From the NCBI GenBank assembly GCA_031841125.1, contig CM063113.1:36335197-36399196 (forward strand): a DNA stretch of 64,000 bases, written 5' to 3'. A program made the translations under genes and the position numbers. Below, piece after piece: positions 11,301 to 26,300 of this stretch; position 1 is the stretch's first letter; each line of letters begins with the position of its first letter. The DNA is from Acanthococcus lagerstroemiae (Eukaryota > Arthropoda > Insecta > Hemiptera > Eriococcidae). The notes below the pieces were generated by a model that worked only from the letters and a program-made list of their open reading frames with translations, ran no database searches and was not told the origin of the DNA.

Positions 11301-14300
11301 ACCCCCCTTAATCCTAAGTTATTTCCGAAATGATAAAATGTGAAGTTGTTATTCGTTTGATACAGCTTTTGATCTTTTCATCTTATAACTTCTGAAATTC
11401 CCAAAATATCTAGTTTCTCTTCTGTCATGGCTTCTATCAAGGCTTTCTAATTTTCGGGTCTTTTTAGAGTTCTAACATTCAATATTCCTACTGAAATATC
11501 TAAAGTTTTGTTTTTCTTTTTAATTGGCTTTTTATTTACCGAAAGAATTGATTTTTTTGTTTTAATGTGCTTTTTATTTACAAAGTTTTCAAGAATTTCT
11601 AGGTTCAGAGGGGAATTGGGAGTGGGTGAGGTGTTACGGCTGTACATCCCCTCGTTGGCCAAGTTTCTCGAGGGTGTGGAGTCCGCGGGCCGCGGGTACA
11701 CTCAGTTCCTAAATGTCGCGTTCGAGTTCGCGCGGTCTGTCGTGTTCGCTTAAGATCCAATTTTAAATCTTTCCAACGTCGGCTGCTAGTTAAACTGAGT
11801 ATGAAATTTCTGGTGGGTCGCTGTTGGTCGCTGAGTTTGGGGGTCTTCTTGCTTTTTTATGTGTTTTGTAGATGTGGATGGTTGGTGGCGTACATGTTAA
11901 GACTCCGATCATCGACTGAGCGCTTTTTGTTTGATATTTCCTTGGTGGTAAGTGTCTCACCGTTTGGTGTTGCTCCCACAGGGAGATATTCCGGTTCTAT
12001 CGCTTCTGACGTGTTATCACCTGCAACTGTCTCGTTCTGCTGTGACGCTCCGAGTGATTCCATCAGCTGATTTATTTCAATCACGTTCTTGACTTCCAGT
12101 GCCGGGACGTTGTCCCCGTCTCTGATGTGTATTATGCCTTCCTTAGTCCAGACATACTTCAGCAGACCGCTACGTTGGAGACATTCCGCTTGGTATAGTA
12201 CTTTTTTGGTGTACTTGGTTAGGCGCACGGAGCAATAAATTTGTTGCGGCGGATTCAGTTGTAGGCAGCTGCTGGTTAGTCTTTTAGTTCTGGATTTGTT
12301 TACTACCCGGTTCACTTTATCTCTGTTTAATAGTTTAGCGATGATGTCAGGTGCTCCAGTCTTTGAAGGCAGATGGTACGAGCTGTTACTATTTCAATAT
12401 CCTGCAGTTCGATACCTCAGTTCTTCACTAGTTCTGTAACCATCTGTCCAACGTTCTCACTATCCCTTTTTTGGATGCCGCTGATTATAATATTGTTTCA
12501 ACGACTGTGCTGCTCTTCTGATTCCAGTCTCGTCCATAACCATATATTTCCAGTTTTCAGTTTGTTTATCTCAGCTGACTTTGTTTCCTGTCTCATTTCT
12601 AGACGGACTACCTTCTCTGTCAGGTTGTCGTATTTCTGGTCTGTTATTCTTACTGTCTCCAAAATTTCTTGGATCTTATCTTGCATCTCTTTATTCATGG
12701 TGAGTTATCGTTCGTCAGTTGGTGGTGGCAAGAGCGACAGGGTGTACGCGGATAAGATGCACGATCGTCGAATGATAATGCGGACCGGTGAGCGGGCAAG
12801 ATAGAGAAATCGACGTACCTTTGCAACTGTTTCGATTTTAATAGTCGAACTCGGTCGAGCACTTGATTTCAGCCATTCCAGCGGAGGCGGGCGGGGGTAC
12901 TGCGCTGTTTAGTCGTCTAGTCGTCTGCTGATGTCAGGTAGTGGGGTGGTGTATCAGTTACACTCAGTGGATCCGTACCGCGATGAAGGGGAAGCGGGTT
13001 AGATACTTCGGCCGATGTGTAAGTTTTCACGTTTGAACTCGATTCTGTCCTCTCTTCAGAATGGGGGGGGGGGGATTTGCAATTTTCGTTACGAAAATGG
13101 TATGACTGTTGGCACGAACAACACGAACCGATCAACGTAGAATTCAGCGTTTTTCGTTCAAAATAGGTACTTGTAATAGTTTTATTAAAACGATTTTCTT
13201 TTCGCTGCAGATCACTGAACACGAGCAACATACGTTCATTGTTTATCGCACTTCCAACAAAACTAACCCTGACTCTAATCACAATCATATGTGGCAGTTT
13301 CTTTAAAAAGGGGTAACTTTGTCGATCGATCGAAGTCTTAGAAAACGCGAAAAAAGAAAAACAAAATTTTTTGGTTGAAAAAATCAATTTTGAGATTTTG
13401 GTTGAAAAAATGAATTTTGAGATTTTGGTTGATTTCTATAGACAAAACACCGCAGTAACGGAGAGACAAAATTTACGCGTATGAGAGACAAGAAGGAGAG
13501 AAAAAAAGAGAATCATGAAAGAGAATGAGAAAAGAATGCGAATGTTTGCGTTCGCTTCTTCGTGGTTTTTCGGAGCTCACGAATAAATCCGATGTTCTGA
13601 ATTATTACCGCACAGAAGAGCGAAAAATTACCTTTCCAACAAGCCCTCGTCGAGGCTGGTAACGTGATTCCGCGGCGAGCTAGGGCCGCTTGACGGAGTG
13701 GGAGAAAAAGGGGTATCCAACTTCAAACGCGTTTTTCCCAAAAACGTATTTTTGCGCGTTTTTATTACACTCATCTTTGACCGCTTGTATCTCCGGAACA
13801 AAAAACGCTACAAATCTCGCCGATTGCTCGTTGGAATGGGCATTCATTCCTCTATTATGTACTGTCCATAACTCAAAATTCGTCGGATCGACAAAGTTAC
13901 CCCTTTTTATAGAAACTGCCACATATCTTTCGTCAGCTCCTGCTTCACAAAGAAACCTACCCCTCTATATCCTTTGGTCTCCCCATAGCAGTATAAAAGG
14001 TTCCCGTTTTTCTTTCTGATTATTCTTTCCTCTCTTATTCTTGTTTCGGCTAGCACTATAATGTCCCACTTCAGTTTTTCCACTGCCTTCTCAATCGTAT
14101 TTCGTTCGCTCATCCTCTGCAATTGTAATTCAGTACATAACTCTAATTAATTTCTATATTGGGGTGCGGGGGTTATGCAACCGCACTTCCTCCAATGGCT
14201 GCGGTCCGTCTTGGGGAAGCGAAAATCTAGAACGTACTAAGGCGTAATTTATATGTTTCAAAATAAATTGTTATAACATGTGTGTACCTCCACCTTCACC

Positions 14301-17300
14301 CAAAATAAATTTCGCTCTACCCGAGTTAGTTCACGTGTAAATGTGGTAAACTAATCTGGAAGGAAGCTGGAAGAGGACCGTGTTGGAATAATTCTTTTTA
14401 AATTCGATCAACAGCAAACAAAGACACAAATCTGCTCACCAAATTGTAATTTCTTCATTATACGTAGGTAGACTTCCTCCACGGAAGCAGTGTTGGCGGT
14501 TGACTGCGGCGAGTTCTTACCGGCGAACGAATTCGATTTCGAAATGATTTTCTCCGTTATTACCTGCGCAAAAGAGAAGAGAGTTTAAAAAGGAATCACA
14601 ACTCTAAAACCGTACCGTACAAGATCAAGTTCTCAAAAATACCTCGACGATTTTAGCGGTAGCTCGAATATCTGGAATCAACGTAGTTAGACCTTCGCCG
14701 CTCTCTTCTTCCTCCTCGACTTTGAACGACATCGGGTCTTGCCGATCAGCGTTTTCCCTGTTTTTCCTGCAACCAGTAAATCGAGTTACAAAAACCAGCT
14801 CCGGTTACTTTCCGTATACCATTCGTAATCGTTTTCACGTGTGGTACGCACTTCAACCGGGACGAGTACGTATCGACGCAGACTTTCATCTTTTGTAATA
14901 ACTCGACGAGCGATATCATTTGATCGTTGCCGGTAGTAGGCTCGGCACTGCTGGACGCGGTGCTCGGTCGAGCCGTGAAATCCGGCGGTAACAAGAACTT
15001 GACCATTTGCGGGTTGACCGCCATCACTCTCAGCAGCACCAAAATCGATCGATACAGCGGAATATGGCGAGCCATGTCCAATACTACAAAATCCGCGATC
15101 GTAAGTACGAATAAACAGATCAGAAAACAGTAACTAAGTTTGCGCGAATAACTAAATACGTGTACCCGAATCGTTTCGTAAATAAGAAGCGAGGGCCGGC
15201 AGCAAACACGAATTCTCGATCAGCTCGACGAACAGCGAAGGTAACGGAGGCTGCTCGACCTGAGCCAAGTCCTGCTCCATGGCGACCAGTTCTTCCATAC
15301 AGTAATTCAACGGTCGATCCTGCAGCTTGAAGTCCGGATTCACGTAACACGCTAGTATCTGCAATGTGAACATGTCGGACATGACTGAGATGCTGAAGTC
15401 GAAAGTACGCGAGTAAAACGCTCGCGGGTTGATGCCGGCGAATTCAAACCTGAAGGAAAACGGTGACATGTTCCTCTTCGAAGCGTTGTCGGCATAAAGC
15501 CTGTTCGACGTTCCAACTCTGCGTGGTACTTCCGGTGCCGAATCCGGTTCCCTTAGCCCAGTACTGATGCGACTTGTCTTCCGACTTTTTACTGTTGACG
15601 CTCGAGCAGCACTGTTTCAACGCCATCATCAAAGTCTGAAGCAGAAAATTATTTTTTCAATTCATTAATATACATATGTAGTAGTATAAGTTAGATAACG
15701 AGATTTAGTCGAGCAAATTCGATCAAGAAAGAATAATTGAAAAAGTCTTTCGGTAATACGCTGGAGTTTGGCTCTCACAGCCACACAAAATTCGCACGTT
15801 GCTAATTTAATGCGTCACCACTCCCAACCACTTTTCTGCAGAAGCATGCGAATTATCAAGTTTTCGGAGAAAACAATGTTTCCAACAAATAATACTGTTC
15901 CTCGTGAAATACTGATGTTCTCAATTTTTTATCCCGGAAGTCTTAAAAAACGAGGGGAGGTGATTCTAAATGATTCGTCTTACTGCTACTCATTAACACA
16001 AATGGAGAAAACATAGAATTCAGGTCATCTTTCAGGAATTACTAATTTTCTGAATAGTCGGGGGTGCAAATTGCTACCGGTCATACTTCCTAATCCCTGT
16101 ATGTACCTCTAGGATTTCTTCCCCTAGTCCCCATAAGTACTACATGAACAGCATCGTGCTTTTTGTGTTTTACCCAATTTCCGAAGACTTCAATAAAGAC
16201 ATTTTTGGGACATTCACAGCACGAAAAAAAAACACTAACATATCAATAAGTGGGTTTTCAAAGCGACTAAGTTCATATTTCCTATCTGTTTCCCCTTAAT
16301 TTTAAATATGGACCCCCTGTGGGAGGGAAGGGTAAGAAACTATACTAACTGAAATACGAGCATCGTTTTCCGAGTCATCTGGGCCGTGGAATTCAGTTTC
16401 AATATTGATATTTAACTACGTACCATGAAAAGTATGGCACATGGGGCGAAAGGAAAGGAGGAAAGGCAGGAAGCCGGAACATGAAAAAATTTATAGTTTC
16501 GAGATGAGTATCATTCCTTTGGTTCTTAGTGTTATGGAATTTAGTTTCAACACTGCCTTCCAGCTGCCATGAAAATTGAAGCACTTCTTTCCAAAAAGTG
16601 TCAATTCCACTTGTTATTGAGAAGAAGGTTGAGATGGATTCCTGTAGGAAATTCTGCGGCCAATCTAATGGTAACACTGGTTTTAGCAAAACAAAAAGTT
16701 ATAGTGTCTACATTCATAGTTGAAAGCACTGAATAGAATTGACCTCCGGTTCTGATAGGAACCGTTTTTTATCAATACTGAAAAGTTTACTTAGGTGGAA
16801 TTAACACTTTTTGGAAAGAAACACTACAATTAAAGTACAAGGGAAGAGGAGGAGAACGGAGGGACTTGAAATAGAAAAAAAAAATAAGTGATAGGTATTG
16901 TTTCTTAGGTCTCAGAGATCATGGAATTAGTTTTTCGCACTCATCTTCAGAAAGGCTCATGTTTTGGGACCTCCTCCCTCATTTCTAAAAATTTTCAAGC
17001 AGCTACCTAAAAAGTAAAAACAATATTTTGTGAGGGATTTCACGGGAAACAATATTTGAAGCGATTCTTTCCGAAAGTGTTATTTCCAAAAATGTAATTG
17101 GAGGGCAATTGAAATAAAATTACGGAGGGTAATATTGGTGCTGGTTGCAGATGGAATAATAGGTGGAATGTGTACCCCTAATGTATACCAGTATACAGAT
17201 AACGGTTCGAAGTCATGTGTTGCAGGTTTGGAATTAATTTTTTTTTTTTTTGGGGGGGGGGGGCTATTAATACCGTATAACAGAGCATGTTGAAAATTCA

Positions 17301-20300
17301 AAAACTATAACGCTGGGAATTCTTTTTATTACATACGAAAGAGGGCTACCAATCATCGAAACAGAGCTATTAATCCTCACAAACTGAGGAGAATAATTTA
17401 ATGGTTTCTTCGAATTAACGCCTTACAAAGAGAAATCCACTCAAGTGTTATTACCCGCAAATTGCGACATAACAATGACCACTGTTTCGCGATCAAATGA
17501 AGGCGTGAAGTTGAAAACATCCTATATGTAGCAATGTCAGAAGTTTACAGAAGCAAAAAGCCGTCTCAGCTGAGGTGAAGGGGATGGGTTTGGCAAAATG
17601 GATGCTCAGCCAGTTCTCTGAAGCCTTATACACATGTCCATGAACAAATTTTGGGGCTCAGTCATGCCTAAGCTGAGAAAATGAGGGCTGACGTTGAGCA
17701 CATATTAAGTCCATGGGAAAGACAAAGCAAAACATCAATAACAGATTCTTATAAACGCTTCCTCCCACTTTGGAGTTAGGATGTTTTGCACGGATCACTC
17801 GTCGGCAATGCGTGCTGCGATCTTTGGGTTGGAATTAGAAGTACTTTGAGGCTGTATGAGCGCTTAAGATGTTTAGTATTGTATCGGCGCCGGTTCTTAG
17901 AACAGTTTGCACGCACACAACTACTTTTGCAAGAGTTGGCTCACAGGAATTGTTTCGAATTTCACGCCTTCGAATGTTGCTATCGAATCAGCCTTGAAAT
18001 TCTATGTAAGAATCAGGGGGTTACTTGAAAAAACAAAAATGGAAATAACACCTTTCGAAAAGAAATACTTTATTTGTTTGAAATGATGTTTCTCAAATTC
18101 AATAATTCTGAATATTTTTGTAATATATTTTTTTTATTATTTATCTACTTTTTTTTTTTTTTGGGGGGGGGGCTTAACTCCTATCACATATCTAACAGGG
18201 GCGTGGATCACAAAAGTTTGAAACTAGGTATCCATTTAACAATTCAAGCTAGCTAAATTCCTGTTCCTTATAAAAAATCTTTCTTAGTTGCCCAGACCAT
18301 CCGCAAAAATGATCGATTGTAAAATAAAAACGAATTCGAAAATACTCTCGAATTTCCACAATTTTGCCAGGGTGGCCTTGAAGAACGTAAAATTAGTTCA
18401 ACGCTGGATTCAAAAACTGATTGATGATGATGTACTATGCGTAGAGATGAGAAATGTTCGAGCATTAAATATTTTGAACGAGCATACTTGAGCATAAACT
18501 GAGCGCGGAGAGCACATTTTGCCAATTTCAAACTATAGTAACATCATGGAGTAACACTCAACATGGCTACTTCAGCTCAGAAATGAAAAAAAATCAGAAG
18601 TCAAATTAACTGAAAATCATAATTTTAAAATCAAAATCATTCAGAGATCTTTCAAAAATCACGATTTGAAAATGATAAAATTCTGTTTTTCAAAATTTAT
18701 TGAAAATCTTGATGAAGATTACTTTGTACACGATTTTTCATTTTAAGATTCAACTGAAAGTAACCAACCAGGAAAATGCTGTACGTAGGTAGCTTATATA
18801 TGATCTTTTTCAACTGCCCAATGATAGTGACTTTCTTTTTGACGAACGTGTTTGAAAAGAGTCTTTCCTTAACTGACCCCCCATGGTTACGGAGACTCAC
18901 TCAATTGCCGTATCAAAATTGTGATTTTAGTAACAAAAATAAAATTACTTAAAATTCATTTCACTTTGATAATTCTTTTGATTTTTGATTTTGCAGATCT
19001 GTGCATCGGCTCAAAGATATAAAACGCTGACAGCCAATAAGACTGCACTAAAAAATCCTTCGTTTCCGTCACTTGAAATTTCAACCATTTTCAATCCAAA
19101 ATTCTTATTTTTCATTTTCCTGATAAAATTATCAAACAAGAACGAGATTCCATAAAAACATCGGGCCACTCCTGAAATTTTCTAATCAGGAATTTATACA
19201 ACCTGGAATCCTGATTTAAAAAAATAATTAATACCAAGAAACATCCTTGTATTGCCTTACGAACCGTATTACAGATTAAAATACAAAATATGCCATGAAG
19301 CGCTAATATGTCTAGCTCTGGACCGACGTCTTATTCCAGTAATTAAGTATTAGACGGGCTCCATTCGAAGAGCAGAATTTTTGTTTTTGTAGGGCTGGCA
19401 ACGTGTTCCACTTTCTATTTTCCTTCTGATTTCCGCAGAATTTTTCTGTGAATTTATGCCCGAGTATAAAGCCTTATAATTTGCGCTAAATTTATGCTCA
19501 ATGCTGAAGCAGAAATTCATCGAGCATGCTTAGCCTTTTGCATCCCTGGTGATGCATTGCAAGCACTGCGACCTGTGGCTAGCGTGAGTGAAAAATTTCC
19601 AAGTCAAGAATTTCATGAATTGAAATTTATCGTGAAATGTTTCATGAAGATAGGCTACAAAATTTCATTTTGAAATTTATTTTAAGCTAAGTGATAAGAA
19701 CTGATACGTGAGCGATAACAAAGTAGATTAAGTTAAAAGTACAAACATTTTCATATTTTTTATCTCCACAAATTAGTCAATTTTCCATCATTTAAATTAC
19801 TTGAAATATATTATGAAATCTTTCACTGAGAATTTCAGAAAAATAAATAAATAAATTGCATGGACTTCAACAACACTAACTATATTGCATATAAAGCACA
19901 CTGCAGGAGCGCTAGTGCACATGTTGAAAAAGTGATCATGGGTATTTTACCCCAACAATATGTACACAGAAAATGAGAAATATCATTTTTTATGAAAAAC
20001 TGGAAAGAACAAAAACTTTTCATTCTGTTATTTTTTTTCTGTAGAGTCCTACTTTGAAATTCTTGGAGAACATTTTACGTCACTTTTCGTACATGATCAC
20101 TTTTTCAACCAAATCCACCAATGAGCAAGCCGCATTTCGTTTTGCCAGTAGAGAGCGCACCCTTCAATTTTATACGCGATCGCTGGACCTGAACACGAAC
20201 GAGGAACGACGTATCATGAGTATTTACGGCAAACCACTTATGTAATTTCATCATCATGAGCGTGTGCCCGGTCGCCGGTAAGTAGTTCCGCAGAAACTGT

Positions 20301-23300
20301 CGCGTAATTGCATATTTACGGAGTGCCGTCTATGCAATTTTAATAACGCGCTTGTCAGACCAGTTGCACATCGCTGCTATTGCAGTCATACTATTAATAA
20401 CACTTTATACTCATACGATCCTCCTGTGTGTGCTACCTTAGCGTGGTGAGGCGGCTTGAAGAAAAAACTAAAAACACATCGGAGAAGGAAAACTCCGACA
20501 GATAAACCCTGATGAAAGCAAGGGGAAACTACCTCAGTATTTTCTCCTGGGAGATGTGTTTCCACCACAAAAATTATGTTAACAACTCACGAAGTAAATA
20601 ATACGTAATTCCGGACGTAAAAAGTCTCCCATTTGGATGTCCGGGCGGAGGAGACCACCTAGTGAGAAACTATCAGAATTAAGAATAGGGGCATAGAATA
20701 TAAAGGCACTGAATGAGGTAGGCAAGCTAGAGAACTTAGTGAAAGAGATAAAAATATTAAAATTAGATATAATTGCAATTAGTACAGTGGGATGGCCAGA
20801 AGAAAATGATTTTTGCAGAAAGAGTATAGAATAATTAATACAGCAGCGGACAGAGGGCAAGCAGGGGTAGGTATTCTTACGAATGAAAGTGTTAGGAATA
20901 GGGTACAAAGTTATAACCAACATAGTGAGAGAATATTACTGGTAAGAATTTCTGCTAAACCAGTATCTTCGGTGATAGTCCAAGTTTATATGCCAACAGG
21001 AAGTTACAGTGAAGAAAAAATTTATGAAGTATTAAGCAAGGTAAAAGGAAAAGAAAAGTTAATTATAATGGGAGATTGGAATGCCAGAGCAGAAGGAAGA
21101 AAGGAATAAGGGGCTGTGGGGAGCATGGGTTAGCAAAGCAAAATGAAAGGGGGTCGAGGCTCATAGAATGTTGTGAAGAATATAAATTAGTTATTGGAAA
21201 CACTCCGTTTAAAAATCATGAGAAGAAAATACACACGGAAAAGCCCAGGAAATGAAAGACGATATCAAATAGATTATACTCGTATTATGACGGGAAGAAG
21301 ATAAAAAAATCAAATATTGGATTGTAAGACATACCCAGGAGATTTAGTAGTAATGAAATGTAGGTTTAAATTTAAAAAACCGAATAAGAAGGAAGTAATA
21401 ACAGATATTAATATCCACGTATCACTCAAAAATCTCAAAGTTTGGATAGATTTACGTATCAAGCATACACCTTCAAGATTAAAATTTTTCTAGACTTTCA
21501 GACTCGTGAAGTCTTCTTTCACACTCTTGCAGACATATGTATTTTAGACACGTCGAGGTTTTTCTAGAAACCTTTCAACTCTCTCCGGGGCTTGTTTAAA
21601 ATTATTTTAGATAGTGAGATTTCTAAGACATTCAAACATTCTTAAGACCTTCGAAAACTAATTCAGGCGGGTTCAAGACTTTTTTCAGGTTATAAAAATT
21701 TGTATACAAACTTATCAATAAAAATTTTATTAATATTAATTATTCTATTTTTTTTAAATTTTAAGCCTTTTAAACGCGAAAATTTATTGAGACTTCCATT
21801 AAATTTTCTTTATACTTGTTTGGGACACTTCAACACTCATCGCACTTCCTTAAGACTATTCCAGATTCGTACAACACAATGCCAAGCCTGACTGAAACTT
21901 CTGAAATGCTTCTAGATACGTTTAAAATCTCGACAAGGCCTGTTAATACTCTTTCAAGAATTTTCTGAAATTAAAATATATCTAGAACTGTTTTAGAGAA
22001 CTTTTGAAGGGTCCTAAACATGCTGGAAATAACCTCTTAACTAAATCTAAGCGAACATTTAAAAAGACAAGAAAGTCTGACAAGAGACTCAAAAAAATTT
22101 CAATCAAGACTCGAAGAGTCTTAAATAAGGCTTAGCGTTCTAGGTTGACTCACCACTTTCGCACATTTTCGATAAATCATATTTTAAAAAAAAACGAATC
22201 TTACAGTCAAGTCTCGAAAAGCGTTGAATAAGGCTTAACGTTACGAAGTTGACCATCAAGATTTCTGTTAATGTCCGGTAAGCCACAAAAACTACGGAAA
22301 GGATCCCAGGGTGTCCACCAGAATTCAGTTTTGGAGTTCCGGGACTTTTAAGACGCTTCCGGGAAAAATTTGGGTGCAAAAAAATACCACGTTTTGCTCA
22401 ATATATACAATAGTGTTACCTGTATTCTTCTACTGTATAGTGCGGGTATGTATTTGAAGGGTGACAGTTATCGATCTGGACTATGCACAAAGCAGTCTCC
22501 ATGTATCGGGGAAACAGTCCAAGTTTTGGGAAAAAAATTGGGTCCAACATTTGTAAAGAATTCCGGGACCTTTGGCAATAGTTGAGTGAATTCCGGGACT
22601 TTCCGGGCCTAGTAGACACCCTGGAGATGAGGTGGTATTTTATGGGCAATTTTGGTTGGTATAGTAGCAACATTTGGAAAACTTCTTCAGTTTCTTTCGG
22701 AATTTTCGGAGCCCGAAAAACCGATGTGATTTATATTCCAATATGTGACTGCCAGGAGAAAAGGGATCTGTGCGCAAAAAAAAAAAAAAAAGTGATCACA
22801 ATTGTCTTTGACTAATCTTTGGCGGCTCTTTCGCATGGTGTTGTCGAAAAAATTGTGAAACATTTTCCCAATTTGCTGTAAGTTTTCAAAGATGAGTTTC
22901 TCGAAACGTAAAAACGTTATCAATTTTGTTTATCCGCTCTCCTGTAAAATTTACATTTTTGCGCACAGGTCCCTTTCCTCCTGGTATGTCACATATGAAA
23001 ATTGCCAACTTCGCTAGAAAACTGATAGATGTCGTCTAATTCGCTAGGATACCGTTATTTTTAACAGGAGTGGAGACTGTGAATTGATGGAGTAGCTTAC
23101 TCCCAACCAATTGAAAAAAATCTACATTTTCAAAAAGTTAAGAGTGTCAACTTAGGGAATGACGAGCCCAATGTCCTCAAATTTCCATCAAATTATGTAG
23201 GCAATACAATTCTAAATGCTTTTCCAATACTTCCTTTTTTTCGAATACCAAAAAGCTGGTAATTTACAGTTTAAAAATATAGGTTCGAAGACCATCAGTT

Positions 23301-26300
23301 TCAATGGATGATATCGTTTTCAACAGAAATGGAGATTACAGATTAAGGGTGCGATTCATCGGGACACTAAAAAATAATATTAACACCGTAACCGGGGAGG
23401 GGGGCATTAGAAGAGCATAACAAAGCAGTAAAGAAAGTTAGAAATGCACATTAACCCTGAACTGATAATTTAAATTGTACGAACAGTAAATGAAGAATAT
23501 TATGCACAATGTGTCAATCACAATAGAAGGTTGAATCAGCAGAACGTGTGGAGACTGGTCGGCAGGGACGTATCGCTGGGGAAAGGAGCAACTTACCCCC
23601 CTGTAGGAATTTTTCACTCAGCAGTTGGGAAAATTTACTATTTCATTAGGCAGAGTTGAAAAAATCCAACAAGTCAAAATTTAAAAATTGTTGTCTTTTT
23701 TTACTTTGATTCTTGGGAATTTTGAGTTGAGTCAGTTGGGACTTTCACAATTTTTACTTTTTCAAACATTTGACTTGTAAGCATTTACTCGGTTTACTGA
23801 TCAGGCTGAAGCTTTGTACTGTCCCTGCTGAGGCTAAAAGTGTATCGATTGGGCAGAAGAAAAAGAGGAGACGACCTGCAAACGCAACAGAAGCGCTGCT
23901 TGTACAGTAGGGACGAGCTTAATCGTTATAAAAAATTGACTATTCATTTATTTCATTTTTCAAGTTTTTTTATTTTATTTTATTTATTAAATGCTTAATA
24001 TTTTTAATATTGCTAAATTACCCCACTTTACTGTTCTTTTATTCCATTTACTGTTCCACATCTTTTAATATTGCTCAGTATTTTCTATACTGCTATTTTG
24101 TCATTCTAATGTTCGTTTGTTTCATTTATTGTAATAATATATTCTAATTCACTGTGCTGATATATATTTCCCACATATTAATAGCCCGGAATCTTATAGA
24201 AAATGAACCTTCTTCGGAATGAGTGAACTTCGTTTACTTTGGAATGCCAAGCCTCAAAAGTCTCAATCCTCAAACAGTTATCAAGATACTTCTACCGAAT
24301 TTAGAAGGGAGTTTCTATGATTGATTTGACTGAGCACGGACGTTTTGACCATCATTAATTCATCTGAATCTTCCTCTCTTCAGGAGAAACCAAACATACG
24401 AACAGTTTCCAAATTTTTAACATTTCATTTTTTATACTAAAATGCAATTTACTAATCAAGCCCAACATCAGAATTCGAAATATTGTTTTGAATCCCTGTA
24501 CCGTGGGGTAATACTGGTGAACATATGGCTAAAACTGCCATGCACGATACACTCACCTCAGACAAGAATTTACCCGAGTTTCCATAAAAATCAACATTCT
24601 ATTTTTCATTGGCTCAACTTCATTGTGTCTGGAAAACATCAACTTTTTGAATCCTTTAAGCTCGCGTCAACATGTTTCAATCAAGCTTAACTTCTTTAAA
24701 ATTTGTTTTTCAATTACTGGGAACAATTACCGGGATCGGACAGTCGATTTAAATTCAATTTGTCAATAAATGTTGCCATTATTATGAGATTTTGACCTCA
24801 ATCCAAAAAGTATAATAGATCTCCGATCGAGTAGAAATTTCGGACGAATTAGCGTTAACTAAGTGTATACCATTGATACCAACACTCACCATATGCTGAT
24901 TTCCAGAGTCAGTCAAATGAATTGCCTCGGGCTGGTGCGTGAATATCGCTAAACAAGCCAACACGACGTGTATCGCTCCGTGTTTCAACGCGGACACTCT
25001 CAATTCCACACCATCGTCTGATGTAAGAGGAGTCGATTTGAACAAATAACGTAGAATCTCAAACGGTAATGTTGGTAACGAATTCAGTATCAATGATTTC
25101 GCTGGATCACTCGCTGTAATACAATAATGTCCTTCAAAAGGTTAGTATTTGAATTATCAACACAAAATTTCGTTTCAAAAGAGGGAAAAAATTACCGATG
25201 CTGAAGTCAGCTTCGTCTCCGCCGCCTAATACCAGACGTAAGAGACACTGAGCTTGCTTCCTGTCACGAATCAACCACTCGGCGTAATTGGGTAGTTTCA
25301 AGAACTGTCCGAACGCCATCAGAGAGTGCGGCGGTATGATGGATGAGATCGTCGAATTCTCGCTCGGATGAAGAATTCGTTTCTCCGGATGATGCACGCC
25401 CATGGTGACAGTTGTGTTTCCACCTTTGTCGTCCATCACCTCCTGAAATCGACGTGGCACGATCGCTTCAGTAAATTTCTATTCTACCAGAATATCCGAG
25501 ACGATTACAAACGCAGATCAAGCAAACTCACTTCGTAAATGTCGTCATTAACGTCCAGCTTGACCCAACTCGGATCGTTGTGATGGCAGACACCGGGACT
25601 GTCGTACACCGAAGACACCATACGCAGGTAATGAGTTGGATAGACCATCGGTAACCGGTGCGCCACCATTTCTAGTCCACGCGTGTCCACGAACTCCTTT
25701 AAAACTGACGGCAATTCTGAGTAACCAAATTCTTCCAGAAAATCTGAAAATAAAAACACCGAATGTAACGAAGCAGTAGGGATGCATTGCAAACTGTTTC
25801 AGATTTATGAGCACGTAGAGACTGAATTTAGAAGACAACTTATCAAGCTCAAAATGCAATGGAGAGATCAATAATGGGAATAAAAAAAAATTAATAAAAA
25901 AAAAAAATGTAAAAAGAAAATTCAGGAAAAGTATAGATTTTGTCAGAACAGTGAAAATTGTAAAATGGAACTGGACGGAACACGTAGCTAGACAAGCAGG
26001 AGATAGATGGTCCTACAAAACAACATTTAGGTACTTAAAATTGAGAAAGAGGAAGACAGAAAATAAAACGGAATAAAATAGATAATATTCAGAGAAATAA
26101 AATGTACCATAGAGTAGCATCAGACAGACGTATGTGGGATGGGCTGAGCGGTTGCCCTGTCGGGCTAATATTATATACATAAGGCTAACAATAAATGAAT
26201 AAAAACGCAGAAGCTTAGTGCACTCAGGCTACGTCATCAGTTCGAGGCCAAGTCTCGCTCCTATATATCTCGATGAGAAAACACGAATCTATAATCAACG

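Larger units (their letters stand above)
7171..12800 (-). mobile_element. RTE-type LINE, nearly full length, with nested hAT element
   Basis: Reading the minus strand from about 12800 down, ORF1 comes first: a coiled coil ([18 protein letters not shown], 12498-12698), then an FP25K-like domain (11857-12315, [19 protein letters not shown]). ORF2 follows: endonuclease motifs [11 protein letters not shown] (11447-11701), [11 protein letters not shown] and [12 protein letters not shown] (10854-11302). The reverse transcriptase follows with [17 protein letters not shown] (9448-9696), [10 protein letters not shown] (motif A, 9156-9365), a decayed VADGIVLIS motif and [12 protein letters not shown] with WRDEIDSYI (8386-8724). 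Its last codons and 3' UTR resume at 7346-7199 beyond a hAT insertion, with AATAAA and an (AAT)n tail at 7171-7198. Many stops and frameshifts make it inactive. Confidence 0.85.
15636..24889. other. BIRC6 intron 38 (9.3 kb), mostly anonymous with a few mobile elements
   Basis: Exons 38 and 39 join in phase 0, though a small exon with phase 0 on both sides could be missed. Listed separately are an RTE endonuclease fragment, two or three MITEs and repeats. The stretches 15640-16560, 18200-20380 and 22980-24880 contain only AT-rich sequence and short chance frames. One exception is about 23816-23912 on the plus strand, where [19 protein letters not shown] and [13 protein letters not shown] read as the possible C-terminus of a lost transposase-like protein. 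Confidence 0.65.

Noticed and set aside
20054..20245. Plus-strand open frame of 63 codons
   Set aside because: No motif, no splice context and no family resemblance; treated as chance.
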